A stretch of 64,000 bases of DNA from Caballeronia sp. M1242 (GTDB taxonomy: Bacteria > Pseudomonadota > Gammaproteobacteria > Burkholderiales > Burkholderiaceae): contig NZ_CP071132.1 in the NCBI RefSeq assembly GCF_017220215.1, positions 1 to 64,000 of the forward strand. Reading direction: 5' to 3'. Positions 45,590 through 55,061 of this stretch are shown here, piece by piece (position 1 is the first letter of the stretch; every line of letters starts with the position of its first letter). The notes under the pieces are model-generated. The model was not told the DNA's origin and did not search any database. It was given only the letters and a program-made list of their open reading frames with translations. Both the position numbers and the translations under genes were made by a program.

Positions 45590-46591
45590 TCACCCGCGCC
45601 GCGTCGCCAGTTCCGCGCCCTGACGCAGTGCTTCGAGCATGCTGCCTTCATCGGCGATGCCCTTGCCCGCGATATCGAACGCCGTGCCGTGATCCACCGA
45701 CGTGCGGATCACATCCAGCCCGACCGTCACGTTCACGCCGGCTTCCAGCCCGAGCACCTTTACGGGGCCGTGTCCCTGATCGTGATACATCGCGACGACG
45801 AGATCGAAATCGCCGCGTCCCGCGCGATAGAACAGCGTGTCGGCGGGCAGCGGGCCGGTCACGTCGAGACCGCGTTCCTGCAACGCCTTCACCGCCGGGA
45901 TGATCTTCTCCTCTTCCTCACCATAGCCGAAAAGACCGTTCTCGCCCGCATGCGGATTGATCCCGCACACGCCGATGCGCGGCTTCTCGATGCCCGCCTT
46001 CTTCAGCGTCGCGTCGCCGCGCTCGATGGTGCGCTGCACGAGCCCCGGTTCGATCTTGCGGATCGCGTCGATGATGCCGATGTGCGTCGTCACGTGAATC
46101 ACGCGCAGCTTCGGCGCGACGAGCATCATCGACACTTCGTCCACGCCCGTCAGATGCGCGAGCATCTCCGTGTGTCCCGGGAACTTGTGGCCGCCCGCGT
46201 GCAACGCTTCCTTGTTGAGCGGCGCGGTGCAGATAGCGTCGATCTGATTGGCCTGCGCCAGTTCGACCGCGCGGGCGATGTAACGGTAAGCGGCGTCGCC
46301 CGCGACCGGCGAAAGCTGGCCGAACGGTAGGTCGTCGGGAATCAGACCGAGGTCGATGCAGTCGATCACGCCCGGTTCGTAGCGCGCCTCGGATGCGTCC
46401 TCGACGCGCCGCACGGTGGCCTTCACGCCGGTGATGTCGATGGCGCGCTCGAGGCGGCGCGCATCGCCGATCACGAGCGGACGGCACTGCTGATAAACGG
46501 TGTCGTGCGCGAGGCTCTTGACGACGATTTCCGGGCCCACGCCGCTCGCGTCGCCCATCGTGATGCCGATTACGGGAAGATAGTTGGTCAT
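45590..46591 (-). CDS. pdxA2: 4-phospho-D-threonate/erythronate 3-dehydrogenase (PdxA2 family)
   Basis: A 333-residue PdxA-family dehydrogenase: GITMGDASGVGPEIVVK at the start, the metal-binding His residues in KFPGHTEMLAHL and HDQGHGPVK, and the NAD region VRTSVDHGTAFDIAGKG-like end (IRTSVDHGTAFDIA). In vitamin B6 synthesis PdxA acts on 4-phosphohydroxythreonine. Here the next genes are a DUF1537 kinase, a sugar-acid permease and a DeoR regulator, which matches the PdxA2 catabolic role, oxidising a 4-phospho-four-carbon acid to dihydroxyacetone phosphate. The ATG at 46591 gives the family start. Confidence 0.88.
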   Translation of the reverse strand: MTNYLPVIGITMGDASGVGPEIVVKSLAHDTVYQQCRPLVIGDARRLERAIDITGVKATVRRVEDASEARYEPGVIDCIDLGLIPDDLPFGQLSPVAGDAAYRYIARAVELAQANQIDAICTAPLNKEALHAGGHKFPGHTEMLAHLTGVDEVSMMLVAPKLRVIHVTTHIGIIDAIRKIEPGLVQRTIERGDATLKKAGIEKPRIGVCGINPHAGENGLFGYGEEEEKIIPAVKALQERGLDVTGPLPADTLFYRAGRGDFDLVVAMYHDQGHGPVKVLGLEAGVNVTVGLDVIRTSVDHGTAFDIAGKGIADEGSMLEALRQGAELATRRG

Positions 46592-46625
46592 GGTGATTGA
46601 TAGATGTTGAGGGTTCGCGTGGTTC

Positions 46626-47942
46626 TTAGCGGGCGCCAACGGGCGAGGCCGCTTCCGCGTGTTCGTTCGAGAGTCCGCGCAGATGCCGGTACGCGCCGTA
46701 GAGCGCGTGCTCGCTGCCGAACGCGCCTGCCTTCGTGACGATGGCCGCGCCGCCCGCGGTGTCCGATACACCCGTCGTGGCCCGCCCGAGCGCGACGCCG
46801 GCTTCGATCTCGCGCACGAGTTCGAGGCTGCCGACGTTCGCCGCCGCGAGCATCGCGCGGGCGGTTTCGCCGCCGGTCGCGATCAGGGCGCCGAGCGCGT
46901 CGAAATGCGGCGCGACGAGCGCGGCAAGCGCGGTCGAAAGGCGCGCGCCTTCGGCGGGGTCGAAGGCATCGTCGCGTCCGATTCGCACGATCAGATCCTG
47001 CCCGCCGCGCAAGGTTTCGCCGATGCGCTCGCCCCACGCTTGCCAGTCCGCGTGGCGCTCGCCGTCGCGCAGCACCGCCGGCGGCAGGATGAATTCGACG
47101 AGGCCCGCTTCGGTGCGCAGCATCGCGCATTGCCGCTCGGACACGGCCGACAGGCTGCCGACCAGCGCGAGCACCGGGCCGCGCGCCACGTCTGCCGACG
47201 GGGGCCGCGCCGCCGGCGCCTGGTCCGCAGCGGCTTCGAACAGATCGGGCAGCGCCGCGAGTTCGCGCGCGAGCCCGCCCGAGCCGACCCAAAAGAACGG
47301 CGTATCGAGCGATGCCGTGATGCGCGCGAGCGCGGCGAGATCGTCGCTGGTTTCGGCATCGACGATCAACGCGCCGATGCCTTCGGCCGCCGCCGTCGCG
47401 ATGATCGCGGCGAGTGACTGCGGCTCGCCGCGCAGCGTGTCGAGCGCGACGTGCGCGGTCGAAACGCCCGCCGCTTCGAGCATCGGCCCGAGGCGCGCGT
47501 CGCGGCCGGCGTGTTCGAGCTGCCACGTTTCCGTCTCTTCGAGCGGCACGCCATGCACGAAGACGATGCCGTCGCGCACGGCGCGGCCCGTCGCCGGAAA
47601 CGCGGGCGCGACGATCGCCGGCCCGGCCAGACGCGCGAGCGCCGCGACTTCGGCGGTCCAGTTGCCGCGCAGCGTCGAATCGATTTTTTTGTACAAACGC
47701 CGGCCGGGCGCGCGCAGCGCCTGCCACGCATCCGCGACGCGCGCGCCGGCGTCGGCGGGGGCGAGGCGGCGCGTGTCAGTGTCGGCGGCGATCACGGTGG
47801 CGTCGTCGCCGGGCGACGAGACGTCCAGCGTCACGACCGTCTTGCGCCCCGACGCCGCGAACGCGATGGCGCAGTCGGCGGCGCCCGAGAGGTCATCGGC
47901 GAGAATCAGCATGCTTGCTGCTTGGGCAGGCTGCGCGCTCAT
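46626..47942 (-). CDS. Four-carbon acid sugar kinase (DUF1537, DtnK-like)
   Basis: A 438-residue kinase with the two DUF1537 domains: N-terminal ILADDLSGAADCAIAFA and LYKKIDSTLRGN (substrate side), C-terminal GALIATGGETARAMLAA and AIVTKAGAFG (nucleotide side). The family phosphorylates threonate or erythronate at O4. With PdxA2 next to it, D-threonate is the best-supported substrate, but D-erythronate or L-threonate cannot be excluded. The ATG at 47942 overlaps the permease stop (ATGA). Confidence 0.87.
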   Translation of the reverse strand: MSAQPAQAASMLILADDLSGAADCAIAFAASGRKTVVTLDVSSPGDDATVIAADTDTRRLAPADAGARVADAWQALRAPGRRLYKKIDSTLRGNWTAEVAALARLAGPAIVAPAFPATGRAVRDGIVFVHGVPLEETETWQLEHAGRDARLGPMLEAAGVSTAHVALDTLRGEPQSLAAIIATAAAEGIGALIVDAETSDDLAALARITASLDTPFFWVGSGGLARELAALPDLFEAAADQAPAARPPSADVARGPVLALVGSLSAVSERQCAMLRTEAGLVEFILPPAVLRDGERHADWQAWGERIGETLRGGQDLIVRIGRDDAFDPAEGARLSTALAALVAPHFDALGALIATGGETARAMLAAANVGSLELVREIEAGVALGRATTGVSDTAGGAAIVTKAGAFGSEHALYGAYRHLRGLSNEHAEAASPVGAR

Positions 47943-48946
47943 TGCGTGGCTCCCCGCTTGTCGCGCGCGCCGACCGCCATTCGCGCATCGCTGCGTGCGT
48001 TCACGCGCTTCGCAATCGCGGCCGTGACGATCGGCGTGACGATGGCCGTCACGACCACGCATGCCGCGACGAGCAGCGTCGCCGACTTCGCCGCCGATTC
48101 GTAGACCGGATTGGCCGCCGCGATCAGCGCGGGAACCGCCGCCGCATTGCCTGCGGTATTGGCTGCCGCCGCGCCTGCCACGCCCGTGCCCCCCGTCAGA
48201 CGGTCCGCGAAGTAGAGCGGAATGCCCGTGACGACGACCACCGCGAGCCCGAGCCCGATGCCGAGCAGGCCTGCCTGCCAGACCTTGTGCAAGTCGAGGC
48301 TCGCGCCCAGCGCCAGCGCGAAGAACGGAATCATTACCGGCACCGCGCGGCCGAGAAAGTCGCGCATGTCGCGGTCCAGATTGCCGAGCAACATGCCGAT
48401 GGCGAGCGGCAGAATGCTGCCGACGAGCGTCGGCCACGGAAACGCCGAGAGGCCCGCGACGCCGAGCGTGACCATCGTGAGGAACGGACCCGATTCGAGC
48501 GACATGATGGTGTACGCGCCGACGTCTTCGGAGCGTCCGTACTGGCCCATCAGCGCCATGTAGAGGCCGCCGTTCGTGTCGTTCATCGCGGCGACGACGG
48601 CGAGCGTCGAGAGGCCCGCGAACATGCCGGAGCTGATCGGCTGCTCGCCGAGAAAATGCCCGAGCACGATGCCCGTCAGAATCGCCATGCCGACTTTCGT
48701 GGCGAACAGCGCGCCGCCTTTCTTGAGCAGGTAGGGCGTCGCTTTCACGTCGATGCCCGCGCCCATGCAGACATAGAAGACCGCGAGAATCGGCAGCGCG
48801 CCGGTGAAGAGCGCGTTCGTGAACGAGCCGAAAAACTTCGGCATGCCCGGCAGGAACGTCGCGATGAGCGAGCCGATCAGAAGCGGAACTATCATCATGC
48901 CGCCGGGTACGCGCTCCACCGCGCGTTTGATGGGAATCTGGGCCAT
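47939..48946 (-). CDS. 2-keto-3-deoxygluconate permease family transporter (KdgT type)
   Basis: A 335-residue membrane protein with about ten segments and the KdgT features VERVPGGMMIVPLLIGSLIA, FYVCMGAGIDVKATPYLLKK, AMNDTNGGLYMALMGQYG and TAGNAAAVPALIAAANP. In this operon it probably imports the four-carbon sugar acid used by the kinase and PdxA2. CTGGAGA lies upstream of the ATG at 48946; the frame extending to 49036 is not family-like. It is the first gene of the operon. Confidence 0.88.
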   Translation of the reverse strand: MAQIPIKRAVERVPGGMMIVPLLIGSLIATFLPGMPKFFGSFTNALFTGALPILAVFYVCMGAGIDVKATPYLLKKGGALFATKVGMAILTGIVLGHFLGEQPISSGMFAGLSTLAVVAAMNDTNGGLYMALMGQYGRSEDVGAYTIMSLESGPFLTMVTLGVAGLSAFPWPTLVGSILPLAIGMLLGNLDRDMRDFLGRAVPVMIPFFALALGASLDLHKVWQAGLLGIGLGLAVVVVTGIPLYFADRLTGGTGVAGAAAANTAGNAAAVPALIAAANPVYESAAKSATLLVAACVVVTAIVTPIVTAAIAKRVNARSDARMAVGARDKRGATQ

Positions 48947-48986
48947 GGGTGTCTCCAGGAGGATCTTGTCTGGTTCTATCAAGAAA

Positions 48987-49001
48987 TGATTGCATCGATC
49001 A
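48987..49001. promoter_or_regulatory. DeoR operator-like site 1
   Basis: TGATTGCATCGATCA, a 15-base site with TGAT/ATCA ends, 41 bases upstream of the permease start. Confidence 0.5.
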
Positions 49002-49018
49002 TTTCCAAGTGTATCCTT

Positions 49019-49074
49019 TGATCGAACCGCGCGCAATTCGACGCTCCTAGGCGTTTACACTGATCGAACCGCGC
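49019..49074. promoter_or_regulatory. DeoR operator-like sites 2 and 3 (direct repeat)
   Basis: TGATCGAACCGCGC occurs at 49019-49032 and again at 49061-49074, exactly 42 bases apart (about four helical turns), in the 289-base divergent region between the permease and regulator genes. Confidence 0.6.
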
Positions 49075-49092
49075 AAACGTTGCGATGATTAA

Positions 49093-49107
49093 TGATCGGA
49101 CCGATCA
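49093..49107. promoter_or_regulatory. DeoR operator-like site 4 (perfect palindrome)
   Basis: TGATCGG-A-CCGATCA is a perfect inverted repeat with one central base. It shares TGATCG and ACC with the direct-repeat sites and is likely the best operator of the set. Confidence 0.65.
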
Positions 49108-49235
49108 AAACTGGCAGCGTGCGCTTGTGAGATGTCGGTCAGCATTGCACGAGCCCGAAAGCGCCGCCCGATTCGCTAAACTTGCGGTCCGCCGCACGCG
49201 GCACGCGTCATCACGCTCAATCGAACAGGAACCGC

Positions 49236-50009
49236 ATGAAAGTCGAGAAACGCCGCGAAGCCATGTTGAAGGCCGTGCTGTCCGGCATGAACGATGTGGC
49301 CGCGCTGTGCGAGCACTTCGGCATGTCCGAGGCGACGGTGCGGCGCGACCTGCGCGCGCTCGCCGAGGAACGCCGCATCGTGCGCACGTACGGCGGCGCG
49401 GCGTCGGTCGGCGTGCACGAGCCGGAGGAATCGCTCGATACCCGGCGGGGGAGTTTTCGGGAACAGAAGGAAGCCATCGCGCGGGCGGCGGCGCGGCATG
49501 TGCAGGACGGCGACACGCTTTTTCTCGACGGCGGCACGACGACCGCCGCGCTCGCGCGCTGCCTCGCGGGGCGCAAGGACATTCAGGTCGTGACGAACAA
49601 TCTGCTGGCGGTGAGCGCGCTCGCGTCGGCGGACGTGCGCGTGACGCTGATCGGCGGCGACGTGCGGCCTTCCAGCATGAGCACGCTCGGACCTATCGCG
49701 CAGCTTGCGCTCTCGCGCGTGACGTATGACCTGGCTTTTCTCGGCGCGGACGGCGTGGTGGCGGGCCGCGGCCTCTGCGAAGCCACGGCGGAGCAGGCGT
49801 TTCTGAAGGAGTGCATCGTCGCGCAGGCGGCGAGCGTGTTCGTGCTCGTCACGTCCGACAAGCTCGGGCGCGCCAGCCAGCAGCACTGGACGCCGCTCGA
49901 ACGCGAGTGGACGCTCATCACCGATTCGCTGGCCGACCCGGCCGCCGCGAGTCTCTTCACGGAGCGCGGGAACGTGACCGTCGAGCGCGCGGAGAGCGAA
50001 GCGCGCTAG
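49236..50009 (+). CDS. DeoR family transcriptional regulator
   Basis: A 257-residue regulator with an N-terminal DeoR HTH (VAALCEHFGMSEATVRRDLR, then RTYGGA) and a C-terminal sugar-phosphate sensor domain (DGDTLFLDGGTTTAALARCL, VTNNLLAV, DLAFLGADGV, VTSDKLGR). It is divergent from the permease-kinase-pdxA2 operon and is expected to repress it until a phosphorylated sugar acid binds. The ATG at 49236 with AGGAA upstream gives the family start MKVEKRREAML. Confidence 0.9.
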   Translation: MKVEKRREAMLKAVLSGMNDVAALCEHFGMSEATVRRDLRALAEERRIVRTYGGAASVGVHEPEESLDTRRGSFREQKEAIARAAARHVQDGDTLFLDGGTTTAALARCLAGRKDIQVVTNNLLAVSALASADVRVTLIGGDVRPSSMSTLGPIAQLALSRVTYDLAFLGADGVVAGRGLCEATAEQAFLKECIVAQAASVFVLVTSDKLGRASQQHWTPLEREWTLITDSLADPAAASLFTERGNVTVERAESEAR

Positions 50010-50025
50010 CGGCCCGCTTCCGCTT

Positions 50026-52533
50026 TCATTTGGCGGCGAGCGCGAGCACCGCTTCCACTTCGTCGAGATCCACGGGCTTGACGAGATGCGCATCGAAGCC
50101 GGCGGCGCGCGTGCGGGCGATGTCTTCGTCCGATCCGAGTCCGGTCATCGCGGCGACGATCACATGCTTGCCGCCGTCGCTGCTCGCCTGCTCGCGGATG
50201 CCGCGAATCACATCGAAGCCCGTGAGCCCCGGCATCGACAGGTCCAGCAGCACGACCTGCGGACGGCGCGCGCCGAACTGCTGCAACGCCTCTTCGCCGT
50301 CGTAGGCCGAGCGCGCGGTGTGACCGAGCATGTCGACGAGCAGCGTCATGCTGTCGGCGGAATCGCGATTGTCGTCCACCACGAGCACTTCCAGTTGCCG
50401 TTCCGCCGATGCCGCGGGCTCTGCCGGCGTCGCTCCGATGTCCGCGGGCGCCTGCGCGAGCGGCAGCCACAGCGTGAACGCGCTGCCCTTGCCGGTGCCG
50501 CCGCTCTTCGCCTCGACATGGCCGCCGTGCAATTCCGCGATCGCGCGCACGAGCGTCAGGCCGATGCCGAGCCCGCCTTCGTCGAGATGCGCGCCCGGCG
50601 GATGCTCCTGCACGAACAGATCGAAGACCGTGGCGAGCGCATTGGCGGAGATGCCGCGTCCCTGATCGGTCACGCGCAGCATCGCCGCGTTGCCGCGCGG
50701 GCCGACTTCGAGCGTGACCGTCGACCCGGGCGGGCTGAATTTGGATGCGTTGTTGAGCAGGTTGTTGAGCGCCTGAACGAGCCGAGTGGAATCGCCGGTC
50801 ACATGCATGCGCTGGCCGCTTTCCTCGACCGCGAGGTGCTGGCCGCGCGCATCGAACAACGGCTGGCTCGCCTCGACGCTCAAATGCACGACATCCGCGA
50901 TATCCACGATTTCCGTCGAGAGACGAATCTTGCCGGAGCTGACGCGGCCCGCTTCGAGCAGATCGTCGACGAGCTTCGTCAGATGCGCGAGCTGCCGGTC
51001 GACGATCAGCCGGCTGCGGTTGACATCGGGATCGTCGGACGCCTTCAGCTTCAGGATGCTGACGGCGTTGCGTATCGGCGCGAGCGGATTGCGCAACTCG
51101 TGACCGAGCAGCGCGAGGAATTCGTTCATGCGCCGGCTCGACGCTTCCAGTTCTTCGAGGCGGCGGCGCGCGGTCATGTCGCGCGTGATCGCGACGAAGT
51201 TCTGCTCGCGGCCATTGGTGGACGGCAGCGCGCTCAGAATGGCATGCGCCCAGAACGCGGTGCCGTCCTTGCGCACTCGCCAGTCTTCGTGCTCCACGCG
51301 GCCCTGGTCGCTCGCGCGGCGTAGAGTTTCGTCCGGGCGGTCGCGGCCCAGTTCGTCGGGCGGATAGAACAGCGCGAAATGCCGCCCGACCGCTTCTTCC
51401 GCCGTGTAGCCATACAGAGCGCGCGCGCCGTCGTTCCACGATTGCACGATGCCGTGCCGGTCCAGCATGCAGATCGCGTAGTCGCTGACCGAATCGATCA
51501 AAAGGCGCAGGCGCTGGTTCGCTTCGGTCGCGCGCAGGCGGTCGGTAATGTCGTGGATGAAGCACGCGAACTGGCGCTGGCCGTCGAACCAGACTTCGCT
51601 CACCGTCAGTTCGGCGGAAAATTCGGTGCCGTCGCGCCGCAAGGCCGGAAGCTCGATGCGGTTATTGATCACGCGCGCCTCGCCGGTCGCGAGATAGCGC
51701 GTGAGGCCGGCGCGATGCGCGTCGCGAAGGCGCTCGGGTACGATCATCTGCGCGAGCTCGCGGTTCAGCGCCTCTTGCGCGCGCCAGCCGAAGAGCGTTG
51801 CCGCGGCCTCGTTCCAGTCGACGACCATGCCGGCTTCGTCTATCGAGACGAACGCGACGTTTGCGTTGTCGATCACGGTGCGGCGGCGGCGCAGGGCATC
51901 GGCGAGCTTTTTCTCGTACTCCGCGCGCAGCGTCGATTCCACGCTTAAGTCCGCGCTCACGCTCGCGTTGGCCGCCACCAACTGGCGATTTTCCTGCGCC
52001 GCTTCCTCGCGCGCGATGGTCTCCGCGATGCACGCGCAGAACGCGTTCAGAATGGCGATGTCGGACTGGTCGAACTGGTCCGGCTCGCCGGAGATGAGCT
52101 TGAGCACCGCGACCGAGCGGCCTTCATAAATGACGGGCGCAACCACCATGGAAACGGCGCCGACCGCCTGACACGCCGCGCGATCCACGCGATGGTCGTT
52201 TGCGGTATTGCGGCTGATGAGCGCCTGCTGACGCGTGATGCACAGGCCCGACAGACTGCCGGCGCTCGGCAGCCGTACGCCGACATGCTGCGCGGCCGCG
52301 CCGCTGGCTGCGCAATAGACGAGCTGATCGTCTTCGATCCATTCGATGACAGCCGACGCGACCGCGGCGACTTCGCGCAAGGTGTCCGTGACTTTCTGCA
52401 GATACGCCGGCAGCGGCAGGCGCGAATGCGCGAGACTGGCGAACGTTGCGAACCACCGCTGGAAATGCGCCTGGCGTTGTTGATCGGGCTTGTGCCTCTT
52501 GTTGGATGCGGAAGCCTCGTACTGAAAGCGCAT
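50026..52533 (-). CDS. Cytoplasmic hybrid sensor histidine kinase/response regulator
   Basis: An 835-residue kinase without membrane segments. Order: GAF (about residues 40-180), a coiled linker, PAS (about 215-335), PAS with PAC (about 340-460), HisKA with H478 (LLGHELRNPLAPI), HATPase (NNLLNNASKF, DQGRGIS, GGLGIGLTLV) and a C-terminal receiver with D764 (VVLLDLSMPG). It has no HPt and no adjacent regulator, so its partner lies elsewhere. I chose the second ATG because AAAAGAG precedes it. It is convergent with the DeoR gene, 16 bases apart. Confidence 0.9.
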   Translation of the reverse strand: MRFQYEASASNKRHKPDQQRQAHFQRWFATFASLAHSRLPLPAYLQKVTDTLREVAAVASAVIEWIEDDQLVYCAASGAAAQHVGVRLPSAGSLSGLCITRQQALISRNTANDHRVDRAACQAVGAVSMVVAPVIYEGRSVAVLKLISGEPDQFDQSDIAILNAFCACIAETIAREEAAQENRQLVAANASVSADLSVESTLRAEYEKKLADALRRRRTVIDNANVAFVSIDEAGMVVDWNEAAATLFGWRAQEALNRELAQMIVPERLRDAHRAGLTRYLATGEARVINNRIELPALRRDGTEFSAELTVSEVWFDGQRQFACFIHDITDRLRATEANQRLRLLIDSVSDYAICMLDRHGIVQSWNDGARALYGYTAEEAVGRHFALFYPPDELGRDRPDETLRRASDQGRVEHEDWRVRKDGTAFWAHAILSALPSTNGREQNFVAITRDMTARRRLEELEASSRRMNEFLALLGHELRNPLAPIRNAVSILKLKASDDPDVNRSRLIVDRQLAHLTKLVDDLLEAGRVSSGKIRLSTEIVDIADVVHLSVEASQPLFDARGQHLAVEESGQRMHVTGDSTRLVQALNNLLNNASKFSPPGSTVTLEVGPRGNAAMLRVTDQGRGISANALATVFDLFVQEHPPGAHLDEGGLGIGLTLVRAIAELHGGHVEAKSGGTGKGSAFTLWLPLAQAPADIGATPAEPAASAERQLEVLVVDDNRDSADSMTLLVDMLGHTARSAYDGEEALQQFGARRPQVVLLDLSMPGLTGFDVIRGIREQASSDGGKHVIVAAMTGLGSDEDIARTRAAGFDAHLVKPVDLDEVEAVLALAAK

Positions 52534-52764
52534 AGCTCTTTTATCCATCGATGAAGCGCGAAGGTGGCGCGCAGAAATCGGCGTATCGGTGGCAGAAAGG
52601 CCTTAATTGAAACACAAATGAATCGCAAACGTTTGCCTAAAAGGCCAGCTTTTCGTCTTACGAAAAAAGGGGCGCGGTAAGCGTTTCATGCGCGTCACGT
52701 TTAAGTAAGTTGTGCGTGAAACGCGCGGCGCGCCGGTAATTCCGTCCGTGGGCGGAACGTGCGC

Positions 52765-53703
52765 TCAAGCACGCACGTCGCGGCCCGCTTGCGTGATCTC
52801 TTCCATCAATAAGCGCACGCCGGGCGATAACGGCGCATCGCGTCGCGTGACCATCTCGTACGGCTCGCTCTTCGACGAAAACGCGAGCGGCAGCGTGCAC
52901 ACGACGCCATGCGCGGTGCAGAAGCGCGCGACGTCGATCGATACCAGCGCCACCAGCGACGGATTCTTTTGCAGCAGCGCGAGCGTCGCGAACGCAGATG
53001 TCGTTTCGAGCAGATGCGCCGGAAAGCGCAGCCCTGCATCGTGGAACTCACGTTCGAGTAGAAGGCGCATCGGCATGTTCGCGCGATACACGACCCAGCG
53101 GTGCTTGGCCAGATCCTTCAGCGCCACGCGCCGCCGCTTCGCGAGCGGATGCGCGGTGTTGGCAATGACGGCAAGCGTCTCCTGCTGCACGACCACGCTA
53201 TCGTAGAGATACGGCGTCTGGCTCACGCTCGTGCGACACACGGCAACGTCGAGCCGTCCGGCGTCGATGAGACCGAGCAGCGTCGCGCTCGTGTCCTCGA
53301 CGATCTCGACCGACATCTCCGGCTGACGCGCGCCGAGCGCCGTAATGGCGTCGGTGACGAGCGGCACCGCGCCCATGATGACGCCCACCGACACGCGCCC
53401 GCCGAAGCCGCGCATGATGCCGACGATCTCTTCGCGCAGATGCGCGAGGTCGGTTTGAATGAGCCGTGCATAGCGGATCACGCAATGACCGACGGCGTTG
53501 GGCTCGAGGCCCCGATGCGTGCGCACGAAAAGCGGCGTGCCGAACGTGGTTTCGATTTCATGCAGTGACTTGCTCACGCCCGGTTGCGTGAGAGCGAGTT
53601 GACTGGCCGCGCCTTGCAATGAGCCCCGTTCTTCGAGCGCGATGAGAAGACGCAGTTGCCTCAAGTGCAGCCGCGAAAGAATCGAATTGAGCGATGGCGT
53701 CAT
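52765..53703 (-). CDS. LysR family transcriptional regulator
   Basis: A 312-residue regulator with the LysR HTH (LRQLRLLIALEERGSLQGAA, then SQLALTQPGVSKSLHEIE) and a substrate-binding domain (RVSVGVIMGAVPLVTDAI, DVAVCRTS). It is close to the GbpR/PcaQ-like group in its HTH, as far as the eye can tell. It is divergent from the iron alcohol dehydrogenase gene with 113 bases between, and probably controls it. Confidence 0.9.
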   Translation of the reverse strand: MTPSLNSILSRLHLRQLRLLIALEERGSLQGAASQLALTQPGVSKSLHEIETTFGTPLFVRTHRGLEPNAVGHCVIRYARLIQTDLAHLREEIVGIMRGFGGRVSVGVIMGAVPLVTDAITALGARQPEMSVEIVEDTSATLLGLIDAGRLDVAVCRTSVSQTPYLYDSVVVQQETLAVIANTAHPLAKRRRVALKDLAKHRWVVYRANMPMRLLLEREFHDAGLRFPAHLLETTSAFATLALLQKNPSLVALVSIDVARFCTAHGVVCTLPLAFSSKSEPYEMVTRRDAPLSPGVRLLMEEITQAGRDVRA

Positions 53704-53721
53704 ATCGCGGTTTGCCTTGAC

Positions 53722-53806
53722 GGAAAGTTATACCCCTATCACATGCCGTCAGTATCGCGGACGCGCAGCGCTACGTATACTCAGCCGATGCGCCTATAAC
53801 TTTTCC
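53722..53806. promoter_or_regulatory. Inverted repeat spanning the LysR/alcohol dehydrogenase promoter region
   Basis: GGAAAGTTATA at 53722-53732 is mirrored by TATAACTTTTCC at 53795-53806 (one extra T), 62 bases apart. The arms sit next to the two divergent starts and may be two half sites of the LysR regulator, allowing looping. Confidence 0.45.
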
Positions 53807-53816
53807 TCATCTCGCC

Positions 53817-54956
53817 ATGCCGCTCATCAATTACATCACGCAGATCCAGTTCGACTTCGGCGCCGTGCGCCTCCTTGCCGGAGAGTGCGAACGCATCGGC
53901 ATTCGACGTCCGCTCATCGTGACGGATGCGGGTATTCGCGCTGCGGGCCTGCTCGACAAGATCGTGGATGCGCTCGGTCCCACGTTCGACGCGCCGGTGT
54001 TCGACGCGACGCCGCCGAATCCCAACGAAGCCGCCGTGCGCGCGGCGGTCGAGCTGTATCGCGCGAACGGGTGCGATGGCGTGATCGCGGCGGGCGGCGG
54101 CTCGTCGATCGATCTGGCGAAGGGCGTCGCGGTCTGCGCGACGCATGAAGGACCCCTGCAGAGCTTCGCAGTGATCGAGGGCGGGCTCGCGCGCATCACG
54201 GCGGCGACCGCGCCGGTCATTGCGATTCCGACGACGGCGGGAACCGGCAGCGAAGTCGGTCGCGGCGCGATTCTGATTCTGGACGACGGCCGCAAGGTCG
54301 GCGTGATCTCGCCGCATGTGGTGCCGAAAGTCGCCATCTGCGATCCCGAGCTGACGCTCGGCCTGCCGCCGATGCTCACCGCCGCGACCGGCATGGACGC
54401 CATCGCGCATTGCCTCGAAACGTTCATGGCGCCGGCGTTCAACGCGCCCGCCGACGGCATCGCGCTCGACGGTCTGTGGCGCGCGTGGCGATACATCGAG
54501 CGGGCGACGCGCGACGGCTCCGACCGCGCCGCGCGCTGGAACATGATGAGCGCGTCGATGCAGGGCGCGCTCGCGTTCCAGAAGGGCCTCGGCTGCGTGC
54601 ATAGCCTGAGCCATTCGCTCGGCGGCATCAATCCGAAGCTGCACCACGGCACGCTAAACGCCATCTTCTTGCCGGCGGTGATCGCGTTCAACCGCAGCGC
54701 GCCGTCGATGCAGGAGGAGGGCAAGCTCGACCGCATCGCGCAGGCGATGGGTCTCTCGTCCGGCGACGAAGTCGGCGACGCGATCCGCGCGATGACCGCG
54801 ACGCTCGGCCTGCCGCGCGGCCTGGCGGAACTGGGCGTGACGCGCGACGTGTTTCCGCGCATCATCGCTGGCGCGATGAAGGACCACAGCCACAAGACGA
54901 ACCCGCGCGAGGCGACGAGCGACGACTACGCGGCGATGCTGGAAGCGTCGATGTAA
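53817..54956 (+). CDS. Iron-containing alcohol dehydrogenase (group III)
   Basis: A 379-residue enzyme with the family signatures GGGSSIDLAKG (NAD), PTTAGTGSEVGRG, and the metal ligands in TGMDAIAHCLE and CVHSLSHSLGG with KLHHGTLNA. The start (MPLINYITQIQFDFGAV) resembles 4-hydroxybutyrate dehydrogenases, so oxidation of a hydroxy acid or diol is likely, but the substrate is not fixed. Divergent from its likely LysR regulator. Confidence 0.88.
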   Translation: MPLINYITQIQFDFGAVRLLAGECERIGIRRPLIVTDAGIRAAGLLDKIVDALGPTFDAPVFDATPPNPNEAAVRAAVELYRANGCDGVIAAGGGSSIDLAKGVAVCATHEGPLQSFAVIEGGLARITAATAPVIAIPTTAGTGSEVGRGAILILDDGRKVGVISPHVVPKVAICDPELTLGLPPMLTAATGMDAIAHCLETFMAPAFNAPADGIALDGLWRAWRYIERATRDGSDRAARWNMMSASMQGALAFQKGLGCVHSLSHSLGGINPKLHHGTLNAIFLPAVIAFNRSAPSMQEEGKLDRIAQAMGLSSGDEVGDAIRAMTATLGLPRGLAELGVTRDVFPRIIAGAMKDHSHKTNPREATSDDYAAMLEASM

Positions 54957-54996
54957 CCCGCATCCGAGCCGGCGTATGGCGGATTTGCGGCGTTGC

Positions 54997-55030
54997 AACA
55001 GAGCACTAGGGAAAACCCCTAGACTCTGTT
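54997..55030. promoter_or_regulatory. Long imperfect inverted repeat at the promoter of the 67-residue protein gene
   Basis: AACAGAG-x2-CTAGGG, four-base centre, CCCCTAG-x-CTCTGTT. The right arm leads directly into TTACAATAC, a good -10. It could be an operator over the promoter, or the terminator of the dehydrogenase gene 40 bases before; there is no T-run. Confidence 0.6.
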
Positions 55031-55061
55031 ACAATACGCTGCAAATTCAGGAAGAAACACC

